From assembly GCA_041686095.1 (NCBI GenBank), contig JAWLEN010000029.1, positions 1 through 25,380 of the forward strand: a stretch of 25,380 nucleotides of DNA. The letters are read 5' to 3'. The position numbers and the translations under genes were made by a program. Position 1 is the first letter of the stretch; the number at the start of each line of letters is the position of its first letter. The notes under the pieces were generated by a model that made no database searches, was not told where the DNA came from, and was given only the letters and a program-made list of their open reading frames with translations. Source of the DNA: WJMT01 sp041686095 (GTDB lineage: Bacteria; Acidobacteriota; Aminicenantia; Aminicenantales; Aminicenantaceae). Positions 6,682 to 13,950 of this stretch are shown here, in pieces.

Positions 6682-8475
6682 ATGCCTGCTGAGAGAGAAA
6701 AACGAATCGGACTTTTTATCTGCCACTGCGGGAAAAATGTCGCAGGGGGTTTGAATATAAAAAATTTGGTTGAGAGCTCAAAGAAAATAAAAGGGGTATC
6801 CTTTGTTGCTGAGAATAAATTCTCTTGTTCTGAAGATGGGCAGGTAGATATCCAAGAGGCTATTCATGAGCAGAAATTGGATAGGATTATCGTCGCGGCA
6901 TGCTCCCCTTCTCTGCATCTTATGACTTTTCAAAGATGCGGGGAAAAGGCAGGGATAGAGCCTCAATTTGTGGATTTGATCGATATAAGAAAGTGGACTA
7001 TGCACGGAAGTCCCCAGAAGACAAGTCCTGAGGAAGCATTAAAAAAATCAATACAGCTTATTGATCTTGCTGTGAAAAGGATGAGGCTGAAGCGTCTCGT
7101 TCCTATGGCTGAAATAAAAGCAGAAAAGTCAATTTTAGTGATAGGGGGAGGAGTTGCTGGTCTGGAAGCTGGATTGGATTTAGCGGACAAAGGATATAAA
7201 GTGTATATCGTGGAGAGGCTTCCCACTATCGGGGGAAAGATGGCTTTGCTTTATAAGGTCTTTCCTACCAATGACTGCGCTCCTTGTATCCTGGCGCCTA
7301 AAACAGCCTATGCAAACATCCACCCTAATATTACCTTACTGACAAATTCAGAAGTAAAGAATGTATCTGGTCATATAGGGAGTTTCAATGTCAATATCCT
7401 TCAGAATCCCAGGTATATTGACTTGGATAAATGCACTGGATGCGGAGAGTGTGTTGAAAAGTGTCCTGTTAAGGTAAAAGATGAAGTGTTTTCAGCCGGA
7501 TTAGGAGAAAGAAAAGCTATCTATATTCCTTATGACCAGTCCATTCCTAAAAAAGCGGTTATTGATGCCTCAAACTGTCTCTATTTTCAAAAGGGAGTTT
7601 GCCGGTTGTGTGAAAAACAGTGCCCTACGGATGCCATCAATTTTGATCAGAAACCAAAATCAGTGAACATAAAGGTGGGGGCGATGATTGCAGCCACAGG
7701 ATTTGATGAATATGATCCTTCAGGTAAAAGCGAATATGGATACGGGCGCTATAAGAATGTCATCACCCAATTTCAGTTGGCTCGTCTTTTGGACATTGAT
7801 GGCCCCACCAAAGGTCAGCTTTTAAGACCGAGCGATAGGAAGGAACCCAAAAGGATTGTGATGATTCAGTGCGTAGGGTCCAGAGACCAAAAAACAAATC
7901 CCTACTGTTCGAATATTTGCTGTATGTATGCTTTAAAACACGCTCAGATCATTAAGGAGATGGTCTTGCCTCAAACTGATATATTTATTTGTTTCATCGA
8001 CATGAGGACTGTAGGTAAAGGATTTGAGGAATATTACAGAAGAACCAGAGAACTAGGAGTCCATTTTATCCGGGCAAGACCGAGTGAGATTGCAGAGGAC
8101 AGAGAAACGAAAAATCTTTATCTGAATGTGGAAGATCCTGAGATCGGGAGACTTCTGAAATTAGAGGCAGATATGGTTGTTTTGTCCTGTGCTACGGTTC
8201 CTTCATCAGGCACAGAAGAACTTTCTAGGATCTTAGGTGTCAAGCTGGATGAAAATGGGTTTTTTAAAGAAATGCATCCCAAGCTTCGTCCTGTCGAAAC
8301 CAATGTTCGTGGGATTTATATATGCGGTTCTGCCCAAGGTCCCAAAGATATTCCTGACTCTATTGTTCAAGCCAAGGCAGCCGCTTCTTGTGCTGATAGT
8401 GAATTAAGGAAAAACAAGATAAGACTTCCTCAATTGATAGTGAATGCAAGCAAATTAAAGAAAGGAGATAAATAA
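6682..8475 (+). CDS. hdrA: HdrA-like iron-sulfur flavoprotein, without the C-terminal ferredoxin domain
   Basis: 597 residues. Residues 1-140 are the HdrA N-terminal domain (ICHCGKNV, FSCSEDGQ, AACSPSLHLMTF). The FAD domain begins with VIGGGVAG at 155-160, and NDCAPC at 198-202 is the conserved HdrA cysteine block. The inserted ferredoxin has CTGCGECVEKCP at 251-262 and a second set at 299-315 (CLYFQKGVCRLCEKQCP). The FAD domain resumes to GIYICGSAQGPKDIPDSI. It then ends in a basic tail with no cysteines, whereas methanogen HdrA carries a further two-cluster ferredoxin domain. HdrA is the flavin site of electron bifurcation or transfer in Hdr complexes. The ATG follows the TrxR-like stop by six bases with no strong Shine-Dalgarno, suggesting coupled translation. 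No MvhD or FlxABCD partner is present here. Confidence 0.92.
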   Translation: MPAEREKRIGLFICHCGKNVAGGLNIKNLVESSKKIKGVSFVAENKFSCSEDGQVDIQEAIHEQKLDRIIVAACSPSLHLMTFQRCGEKAGIEPQFVDLIDIRKWTMHGSPQKTSPEEALKKSIQLIDLAVKRMRLKRLVPMAEIKAEKSILVIGGGVAGLEAGLDLADKGYKVYIVERLPTIGGKMALLYKVFPTNDCAPCILAPKTAYANIHPNITLLTNSEVKNVSGHIGSFNVNILQNPRYIDLDKCTGCGECVEKCPVKVKDEVFSAGLGERKAIYIPYDQSIPKKAVIDASNCLYFQKGVCRLCEKQCPTDAINFDQKPKSVNIKVGAMIAATGFDEYDPSGKSEYGYGRYKNVITQFQLARLLDIDGPTKGQLLRPSDRKEPKRIVMIQCVGSRDQKTNPYCSNICCMYALKHAQIIKEMVLPQTDIFICFIDMRTVGKGFEEYYRRTRELGVHFIRARPSEIAEDRETKNLYLNVEDPEIGRLLKLEADMVVLSCATVPSSGTEELSRILGVKLDENGFFKEMHPKLRPVETNVRGIYICGSAQGPKDIPDSIVQAKAAASCADSELRKNKIRLPQLIVNASKLKKGDK

Positions 8476-8478
8476 GAA

Positions 8479-8748
8479 ATGGAAGAAGTTTATGTTGAAG
8501 AATTTATGTCCCCAGGTTGTGTGGGGTGCCCTGCGGTTCAAAAGATGTTGGAGGAATTAAAAGAGGAATTTGGAGATAAATTGACCGTTGAAGAAGTAGA
8601 TATCACTGTGGATACCACCAGAGCCAGTCAGTACGGAATTATGTCAGTTCCAGCTGTAGCCATTAACGGGGTTCTTAAATTTATCGATGTTCCCGAAAAG
8701 GAGGCCTTAAAGAAGGCCATTTTAGAGGAGATTGAAAGAGAGGAATAA
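8479..8748 (+). CDS. Mini-thioredoxin (CVGC) encoded between hdrA and hdrC
   Basis: An 89-residue thioredoxin/glutaredoxin-fold protein of the size of archaeal mini-thioredoxins. The redox pair is in SPGCVGCPAV (C14, C17), and the cis-proline is P58 in YGIMSVPAVAINGV. The strand order VEEFMSP - VEEVDITVD - VPAVAI - GVLKF is that of a complete minimal fold. It lies three bases after hdrA and three before hdrC, with AGGAG about 11 bases upstream of its ATG. That position suggests it is the disulfide partner of the Hdr proteins rather than a general thioredoxin. The glutathione-binding residues of true glutaredoxins are not evident. Confidence 0.87.
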   Translation: MEEVYVEEFMSPGCVGCPAVQKMLEELKEEFGDKLTVEEVDITVDTTRASQYGIMSVPAVAINGVLKFIDVPEKEALKKAILEEIEREE

Positions 8749-8751
8749 AAC

Positions 8752-9249
8752 GTGAGATTAACTGAACTTGATCCCAAATTCAGATCTGAAGTCCTGAATC
8801 ATGAAGAAGCCCAAGGCTTGAATGCCTGTTTTGCTTGTGGAACCTGTACGGCCGGGTGTCCTATTCATGAAATATTTCCTGAATACGACCCAAGAAAACT
8901 GGCTAAAATGGTCAAACTGGGAATGAGAGAGGAAGTGTTATCCAGTCCAACTATTTGGTACTGTTCCACATGCCACAATTGCGAGCAGCGCTGCCCCCAG
9001 GATGTCAAATTTTTTGATATATTGAATGTTTTAAAAAACATGGCAGCCAAAGAAGGTTATGCGCCTCATTCATGGATTGAACAGACAAAACAAATCATGA
9101 AAAATGGAATCATATTTTCGATAACTGAAGAATTGAAAGCAAAGAGAAGAGCTTTGTCTCTCCCTGACTTAAAATGTGATGGGGAGAGAGCCCGAAAAAT
9201 CATCAAATTAACTGGCGTTGATAAGATTAAAGATCAAGGAAAAGCCTAG
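8752..9249 (+). CDS. hdrC: HdrC-like [4Fe-4S] ferredoxin subunit
   Basis: 165 residues with two classic four-cysteine motifs: CFACGTCTAGCP (C26, C29, C32, C36) and CSTCHNCEQRCP (C71, C74, C77, C81). This is the HdrC pattern, where the two clusters pass electrons from HdrA to HdrB. Between them lies YDPRKLAKMVKLG, also typical. The C-terminal 65 residues are helical and lack cysteine. The start is GTG at 8752, three bases after the mini-thioredoxin stop, with a GAGAGG-like ribosome site upstream. The next gene, hdrB, starts one base after the TAG, so HdrC and HdrB are surely made together. Confidence 0.92.
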   Translation: MRLTELDPKFRSEVLNHEEAQGLNACFACGTCTAGCPIHEIFPEYDPRKLAKMVKLGMREEVLSSPTIWYCSTCHNCEQRCPQDVKFFDILNVLKNMAAKEGYAPHSWIEQTKQIMKNGIIFSITEELKAKRRALSLPDLKCDGERARKIIKLTGVDKIKDQGKA

Positions 9250-9250
9250 A

Positions 9251-10138
9251 ATGAGACGTTATGCGTTGTTTTTAGGCTGCACCACACCCACTCAGGTGCT
9301 TCAGTACGAGCTTTCTTCTCGATGGATCTGTAAACAAGTGGGCATTGAACTGGTTGATATTGAGGATTTTATCTGCTGCGGGATCAATCAGAATAATATA
9401 AGCTTAGAGGCAGGATTGCTGCTGGCATCCATGAATTTAGCTTTGGCTGAGAAAAGAGGATTGGACATACTGACTCTGTGCGCGGCATGTACGGGACATT
9501 TGTCAGAAGCTGTCGAAAAATTAAAAGATCCAAAAACAAGAGATTATGTAAACAGCAAACTAAAGACAGTTGATTTAAAATACGAAGGGAAAGTCAGAGT
9601 CAAGCATATTTCAAGGGTATTATATGAAGATATTGGTATTGACCGACTCAAAGAAAAAGTAAAAATCAGTTTATCCAAGCTGCGGGTTGCTCCTCATTAT
9701 GGGTGTCATTATCTGAAACCATCATCAGCATTCAAAGGATTTGATGATCCTGATAATCCAAAGACTCTTCATCATCTTATATCTGTCACTGGAGCTCACC
9801 CTGTAGAGTATGAAACCATTAATTTATGCTGTGGAGGGAAGAGCTTTCCTGTCTCTGAGGATATACCCAAGTTTTTAGTGAAAAGCAAGCTTGATAATTT
9901 GAAGTTAAAAGAAATAGATTTTTTGGTGGTTCAATGTCAGACCTGCTATCTTATGTATAGAGACCAGCAAAAGGTCCTCAATCGGAAATTCCATAGAAAA
10001 TACAATATGCCTGTTCTTTTGTATCCTCAACTTCTGGGCGCAGCCATGGGAGGAGATTTAAAGGATGACCTGGGGATTCATTTAAACGGGATCTCCGTGG
10101 CTGATTTTGCGAAAAAATCAGGAGTTGACCTGAAATAA
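9251..10138 (+). CDS. hdrB: HdrB-like subunit with two CCG domains
   Basis: 295 residues from the ATG at 9251, preceded by AAGGA at 9236-9240. A longer frame opens inside hdrC at 9218 but has no ribosome site. Both cysteine-rich CCG domains are complete: C10, C42-C43, C77, C80, and C152, C193-C194, C229, C232. In the Hdr family these bind the noncubane [4Fe-4S] clusters that split or form disulfides. PHYGCHY, NLCCGGKSFP and CQTCY are all canonical. With both domains intact, this is likely an active disulfide (or thiol/persulfide) enzyme. No CoM/CoB pathway gene is nearby, so the physiological disulfide is unknown; the linked thioredoxins are the obvious candidates. Confidence 0.92.
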   Translation: MRRYALFLGCTTPTQVLQYELSSRWICKQVGIELVDIEDFICCGINQNNISLEAGLLLASMNLALAEKRGLDILTLCAACTGHLSEAVEKLKDPKTRDYVNSKLKTVDLKYEGKVRVKHISRVLYEDIGIDRLKEKVKISLSKLRVAPHYGCHYLKPSSAFKGFDDPDNPKTLHHLISVTGAHPVEYETINLCCGGKSFPVSEDIPKFLVKSKLDNLKLKEIDFLVVQCQTCYLMYRDQQKVLNRKFHRKYNMPVLLYPQLLGAAMGGDLKDDLGIHLNGISVADFAKKSGVDLK

Positions 10139-10170
10139 TAGGGAAAGGTTGATATCATGAAAGGAAAAAC

Positions 10171-11001
10171 ATGCGATTCAAAGCGGGATTTACTGTTTTA
10201 ATTCTTTTATTGGGGGCATGTTCAGCGGATCAGTATTCTCCCACGATAAGGTTTCCTTATCAATGGCTGGATGAGCCAGGATATGGGGGAGATATTGACT
10301 CCCAGGGCATTCCTGAGCCTTCGGGCATTTGTTACCATCCCCTGAGAAAAACTCTGTTTGTGGTCAGTGACGAGGGAGAGGTGGTTGAGATGCAGACCGA
10401 CGGAACGCCTGTTTTTAGACAAAAAGTTCCGGGTGATCTAGAAGGAGTGACTGTAAATCCAGAAACCGGCCTTCTTTATATAGTCAAAGAAGGCGATGAC
10501 GTGATTCTTGAGTTTGATCCGGAAAAAAAGGAAGTCCTGCGAACTTTTCCTTTAAACAGGAGTTACAATGGAAATCCTGAGTATATCCAAAAACAGGAGG
10601 GTTATGATAACGGCATCGAGTCCATCCAGTTTATTCTAGATGAAAACCATTCAGAAGGAGGCACTTTCTATTTGGGGAATCAATGGGATCCTCCTTGTGT
10701 CATGGAAGTGCTGGTCCCTTTGAAATCCTGTCAAGAAAAAGTCTGTGAAGCCCATATTTTAAGGGTCCTCCCCTTAAAAATGGATGACCCGGCAGCCATG
10801 CATTTCGACTCTCGGTCCGGGCTGCTGAATATTGTTAGTGATGCTGATAATATTTTGGTGGAGATAGACCTCAGTGGAAAGATCATCAGGGAATATGCTT
10901 TTTTAGGAGATAATCAAGAGGGGATCACTATAGATGAGGAGGGATATCTTTATATTGCCCAGGATTCCGGAGGGATTATAAAGGTCAAAGACTTAAGGTA
11001 A
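10171..11001 (+). CDS. SdiA-regulated/YjiK-like lipoprotein
   Basis: 276 residues. The N-terminus MRFKAGFTVLILLLGAC ends in a lipobox (LGAC, 14-17), so the mature protein is probably anchored by a lipid on C17. The rest shows repeated propeller-like blades: PSGICYHPLRKTLFVVSDEG, LEGVTVNPETGLLYIVKEG, PAAMHFDSRSGLLNIVSDAD and QEGITIDEEGYLYIAQDSG. That pattern is the SdiA-regulated (YjiK) beta-propeller family, whose biochemical role is not settled. AAGGA sits just before the ATG. It is 32 bases after hdrB with no terminator, so it may be carried on the Hdr transcript, though it has no obvious redox role. Its stop is two bases from the stop of the convergent ATPase gene. Confidence 0.86.
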   Translation: MRFKAGFTVLILLLGACSADQYSPTIRFPYQWLDEPGYGGDIDSQGIPEPSGICYHPLRKTLFVVSDEGEVVEMQTDGTPVFRQKVPGDLEGVTVNPETGLLYIVKEGDDVILEFDPEKKEVLRTFPLNRSYNGNPEYIQKQEGYDNGIESIQFILDENHSEGGTFYLGNQWDPPCVMEVLVPLKSCQEKVCEAHILRVLPLKMDDPAAMHFDSRSGLLNIVSDADNILVEIDLSGKIIREYAFLGDNQEGITIDEEGYLYIAQDSGGIIKVKDLR

Positions 11002-11003
11002 AG

Positions 11004-11702
11004 CTAAGCTATAAGAAATGTAGCCGGATCAAGACGGAGCGGAAGTTTTTCTGAGGTCAAGGATCCGCGATTTTTGGCTATATTGAGTCGAATAAAATGG
11101 TCCTGATATTTTAATGTGATCAACACATCAATATCATTCATAAAATTTATCAGCTCTTTGGGATACCCCTTTTTATCAAAAAGCGGTTTCTTATCTTTTA
11201 AAGAAGCGCTGAACCAGATTTCAATCCCCGCTTTTTCAGCAAAATCTCTGAATCGATTCAGATCATCAGGTGACGATTTTGAAAAATCAAATCCGTCTAT
11301 AATCACAGTATCCGCAGCGAATTCTCCCTGTTTGATCATAGCTTCTACACTTTTGAGTACTTGTTCCGTGTTTGTTCCCTGCTGGTTGAAATTCATAATG
11401 ACCCGATTTTTTATGATTTCGTCATGAGTTTTGAGAGAAGGCTCTAGGTTTTGCTTTTTTGCGATCTCCTTGAATATATCTTCATACCAGTTGATGATAT
11501 AATCAACCCGGCTGGCATAGGAAACATGGATCACATGTTTTTCTTGAAAAAGTTTGTCAATAGCGATATGAACGAGACAAGCTGTTTTTCCCACTCCTTT
11601 TCTTGAAGCTAGGACAGCTATTTCTCCTTTTTTGAGTCCTCCCTTTATTGATTTTTCCAATATTCTTAAAGGACTTCTTTTTGTAATCTCTGACTTAATC
11701 AT
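11004..11702 (-). CDS. RecA/KaiC-like P-loop ATPase, function unknown
   Basis: About 232 residues from the chosen start. A single RecA-fold domain shows LKKGEIAVLASRKGVGKTA (Walker A, with Ser at the position usually Gly/Ala), DTVIIDGFDFS (Walker B), VIHVSYASRVDY and IEIWFSASLKDK. It resembles short KaiC/RadA-like or DnaB-like ATPases without accessory domains. Upstream in-frame starts exist at GTG 11717 and ATG 11708. GGAG at 11712-11715 lies nine bases before the ATG at 11702 and only three before 11708, so 11702 is preferred. It follows the EF-G gene by under 30 bases and is likely co-transcribed with it; no function can be inferred from that. Confidence 0.78.
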   Translation of the reverse strand: MIKSEITKRSPLRILEKSIKGGLKKGEIAVLASRKGVGKTACLVHIAIDKLFQEKHVIHVSYASRVDYIINWYEDIFKEIAKKQNLEPSLKTHDEIIKNRVIMNFNQQGTNTEQVLKSVEAMIKQGEFAADTVIIDGFDFSKSSPDDLNRFRDFAEKAGIEIWFSASLKDKKPLFDKKGYPKELINFMNDIDVLITLKYQDHFIRLNIAKNRGSLTSEKLPLRLDPATFLIA

Positions 11703-11729
11703 CCTCATTTTCTCCACATATAGGTAAAT

Positions 11730-13805
11730 TTATTTTTTCTTATCTTTATATTCTGTTATTAATTCTTCGGCAATATTTTTAGGGACTTTTGAGTATTTTA
11801 GAAATTCCATGGTGAATTCAGCTTTGCCTTGAGTCAAGGAGCGAAGAGTGGTGGAATAGCCAAACATTTCTTTTAAAGGCACTTCCGCATCCACTCTCAC
11901 AAATATTCCGTCTTCCGCTGAACTTATGATGATCCCTCTTCTTTTGGTTAGAGAAGAAAAAATGTTTCCAGCGAATTCAGAAGGACCGTCTACAGAGACT
12001 TTCATCACAGGCTCTAAAATTTGAGGGTTGGCTCTAGTGTAAGCCCATTTGAAGGCTTCTCTCGCTGCTGTGCGGAAGGCAATGTCTGAAGAATCCACAG
12101 GATGAGACCTTCCGTCATTGAGAACCACCCTGATTCCTGTTATAGGATGACCGATGAGAGAACCTTTTTCCATGGCTGATTTAAATCCTTCATTACAGGA
12201 AGGAATAAAATCTTTGGGAATATTTCCTCCTTTGACTTCGTCAACAAATTCATATCTTCCTTTTTCAAAGGGCTCGATAAATCCCATCACTCTCCCAAAC
12301 TGTCCTGCGCCTCCGGTCTGCTTTTTATGAATGTAATCAAAAAAAGCTTTTTGCTGAATGCTTTCTCTGTAGGCGACTTCAGGCTGACCTGCCTCCAATT
12401 CTATATTGTATTCACGCTTCATCCTTTCAATATACACATCCAGATGAAGTTCTCCCATCCCTTGTATGATAGTCTGGTTGGAATCATGGTCCACATAGGT
12501 TTTAAAGGTAGGATCTTCTTTGATAAATCGGCTCAAGGCTTTGGCCATTTTATCTGAGGATTTTTTGTTTTTCTGGTTTATGGCAAGAGAAATAACAGGA
12601 TCAGGCACATGGATGGAAGTCATCCGATAGCCAAGACCTGGTTTGACAAAAGTATCTCCTGAGGCACAATCGATGCCAAAAAGAGCTGTGATATCCCCGC
12701 ATTCGGCCCTATCTATATCTTCCATGGTGTCTGCGTGCATACGGATAAGACGTCCCACTTTAAAATTGTTTTTTGTCCTGGTGTTGTAAAGCTGGTCTCC
12801 TTTTTGAATTGTTCCCTGATAGATTCTGATATAGGTTAACTGACCATAAGGTCCCTCTTCTAATTTAAAGGCAAGAGCCACAGCAGGAGCTGCGGGATCT
12901 GGTTTTAGCTTGACAGGTTTTTCCTCTTTCTCTACATCTATAGCCTGGTTCTCCACTTCAGAAGGATCAGGAAGGTAATCCACCACAGCATCCAGAATGA
13001 GATGCACCCCTTTATTTTTATATGCTGATCCCATAAAGACAGGCGTCATCTCACGGGAAATAGTTCCTTTTCTGACTGCCTTGTATATCTGTTCTTCAGT
13101 TTCTTTTCCTTCAAGGGCAGCTTCCATAAGTTCTTCAGAGAACATGGAGGCAGCATCCACCATTTCTTCCCTTTTCTCTTCCGCCTCTTTTCTCAGTTCT
13201 CCGGGAATGTCTTTAAAAATAACCTTTGATCCTTCAGGTCCTTCAAAATAAACTGCTTTCATTTTAACCAGGTCTACAACTCCTTGGTGATTGTCCTCCA
13301 GACCTATAGGGATTTGCATAAGCACTGCATTATGACCTAATTTTTCTTTGAGCTGATTCTTTACCTTAAGAGGGGCTGCTCCTACTCTGTCGCATTTATT
13401 GATAAAGGCGATAGTCGGGATACGGTATCTTTTTAATTGACGGTCAACCGTGATGGATTGAGACTGAACTCCACCTACTGAACAAAGCATCAAAACAGCT
13501 CCATCCAGAACTCGCAAAGACCTTTCCACCTCAATAGTGAAATCAACATGTCCTGGAGTATCTATGATGTTTATGGAATGGTTTCTCCATGTGACAGTAG
13601 TGGCAGCTGAAGCAATAGTGATGCCTCTCTCTTTTTCCAAGGGCATAGAATCCATGGTGGCGCCCACTCCGTCTTTGCCTTTAACCTCGTGGATTTTATG
13701 GATTTTTTTGCAGTAAAACAGAATCCGTTCAGTGAGAGTTGTCTTTCCAGAATCAATGTGAGCGCTGATTCCTATATTTCTCTTTTTAGCGATACTTGTG
13801 TTCAT
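11730..13805 (-). CDS. fusA: Elongation factor G, spdEFG1/mtEFG1 type
   Basis: 691 residues, full length. GTPase motifs: AHIDSGKTT (G1), ERGITIASAA (G2), DTPGHVDF (G3), NKCD (G4) and GSAYKNKGV (G5). Domains II-V follow through FTMEFLKYSKVP. The opening GISAHIDSGKTTLTERILFY, KIHEVKGKDGVGATMDSM and the RYRIPTIAFINKCDR stretch resemble mitochondrial EFG1 and its bacterial spdEFG1 counterpart more than E. coli EF-G. In species with that type, spdEFG1 carries out translocation and a paralogue, spdEFG2, recycles ribosomes; the paralogue is not in this window. It is not in a str operon (no rpsL, rpsG or tuf beside it). An AGAGG lies about 11 bases before the ATG. Confidence 0.95.
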   Translation of the reverse strand: MNTSIAKKRNIGISAHIDSGKTTLTERILFYCKKIHKIHEVKGKDGVGATMDSMPLEKERGITIASAATTVTWRNHSINIIDTPGHVDFTIEVERSLRVLDGAVLMLCSVGGVQSQSITVDRQLKRYRIPTIAFINKCDRVGAAPLKVKNQLKEKLGHNAVLMQIPIGLEDNHQGVVDLVKMKAVYFEGPEGSKVIFKDIPGELRKEAEEKREEMVDAASMFSEELMEAALEGKETEEQIYKAVRKGTISREMTPVFMGSAYKNKGVHLILDAVVDYLPDPSEVENQAIDVEKEEKPVKLKPDPAAPAVALAFKLEEGPYGQLTYIRIYQGTIQKGDQLYNTRTKNNFKVGRLIRMHADTMEDIDRAECGDITALFGIDCASGDTFVKPGLGYRMTSIHVPDPVISLAINQKNKKSSDKMAKALSRFIKEDPTFKTYVDHDSNQTIIQGMGELHLDVYIERMKREYNIELEAGQPEVAYRESIQQKAFFDYIHKKQTGGAGQFGRVMGFIEPFEKGRYEFVDEVKGGNIPKDFIPSCNEGFKSAMEKGSLIGHPITGIRVVLNDGRSHPVDSSDIAFRTAAREAFKWAYTRANPQILEPVMKVSVDGPSEFAGNIFSSLTKRRGIIISSAEDGIFVRVDAEVPLKEMFGYSTTLRSLTQGKAEFTMEFLKYSKVPKNIAEELITEYKDKKK

Positions 13806-13836
13806 CAGAAATCCGACCTCTTTAGAAATTTTAGAA

Positions 13837-13866
13837 TTTATAGGGGAAATAATTTATCGATGATAA
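13837..13866 (-). promoter_or_regulatory. Candidate promoter for EF-G
   Basis: On the complement, TTATCA at 13861-13866, an 18-base spacer and TATAAA at 13837-13842. The start would fall near 13830, about 25 bases before the ATG. Matches are moderate (four and five of six). The rest of the 145-base gap is AT-rich with a self-complementary AATATTATAATATT at 13904-13917. Confidence 0.4.
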
Positions 13867-13950
13867 AGGTTTGAAAAAAACCTAACTTCCCAATTTTCTA
13901 GATAATATTATAATATTTTTTTTATTTTTAGTCTATAGTTAGATGTTTTT

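Noticed and set aside
9218..9250. An earlier start for HdrB inside hdrC
   Set aside because: No ribosome site precedes it, and the family begins at the MRRYALFLGC block from 9251.
13904..13917. AATATTATAATATT palindrome before a T run
   Set aside because: The stem is entirely A/T and too weak to act as a terminator; probably chance in AT-rich intergenic DNA.
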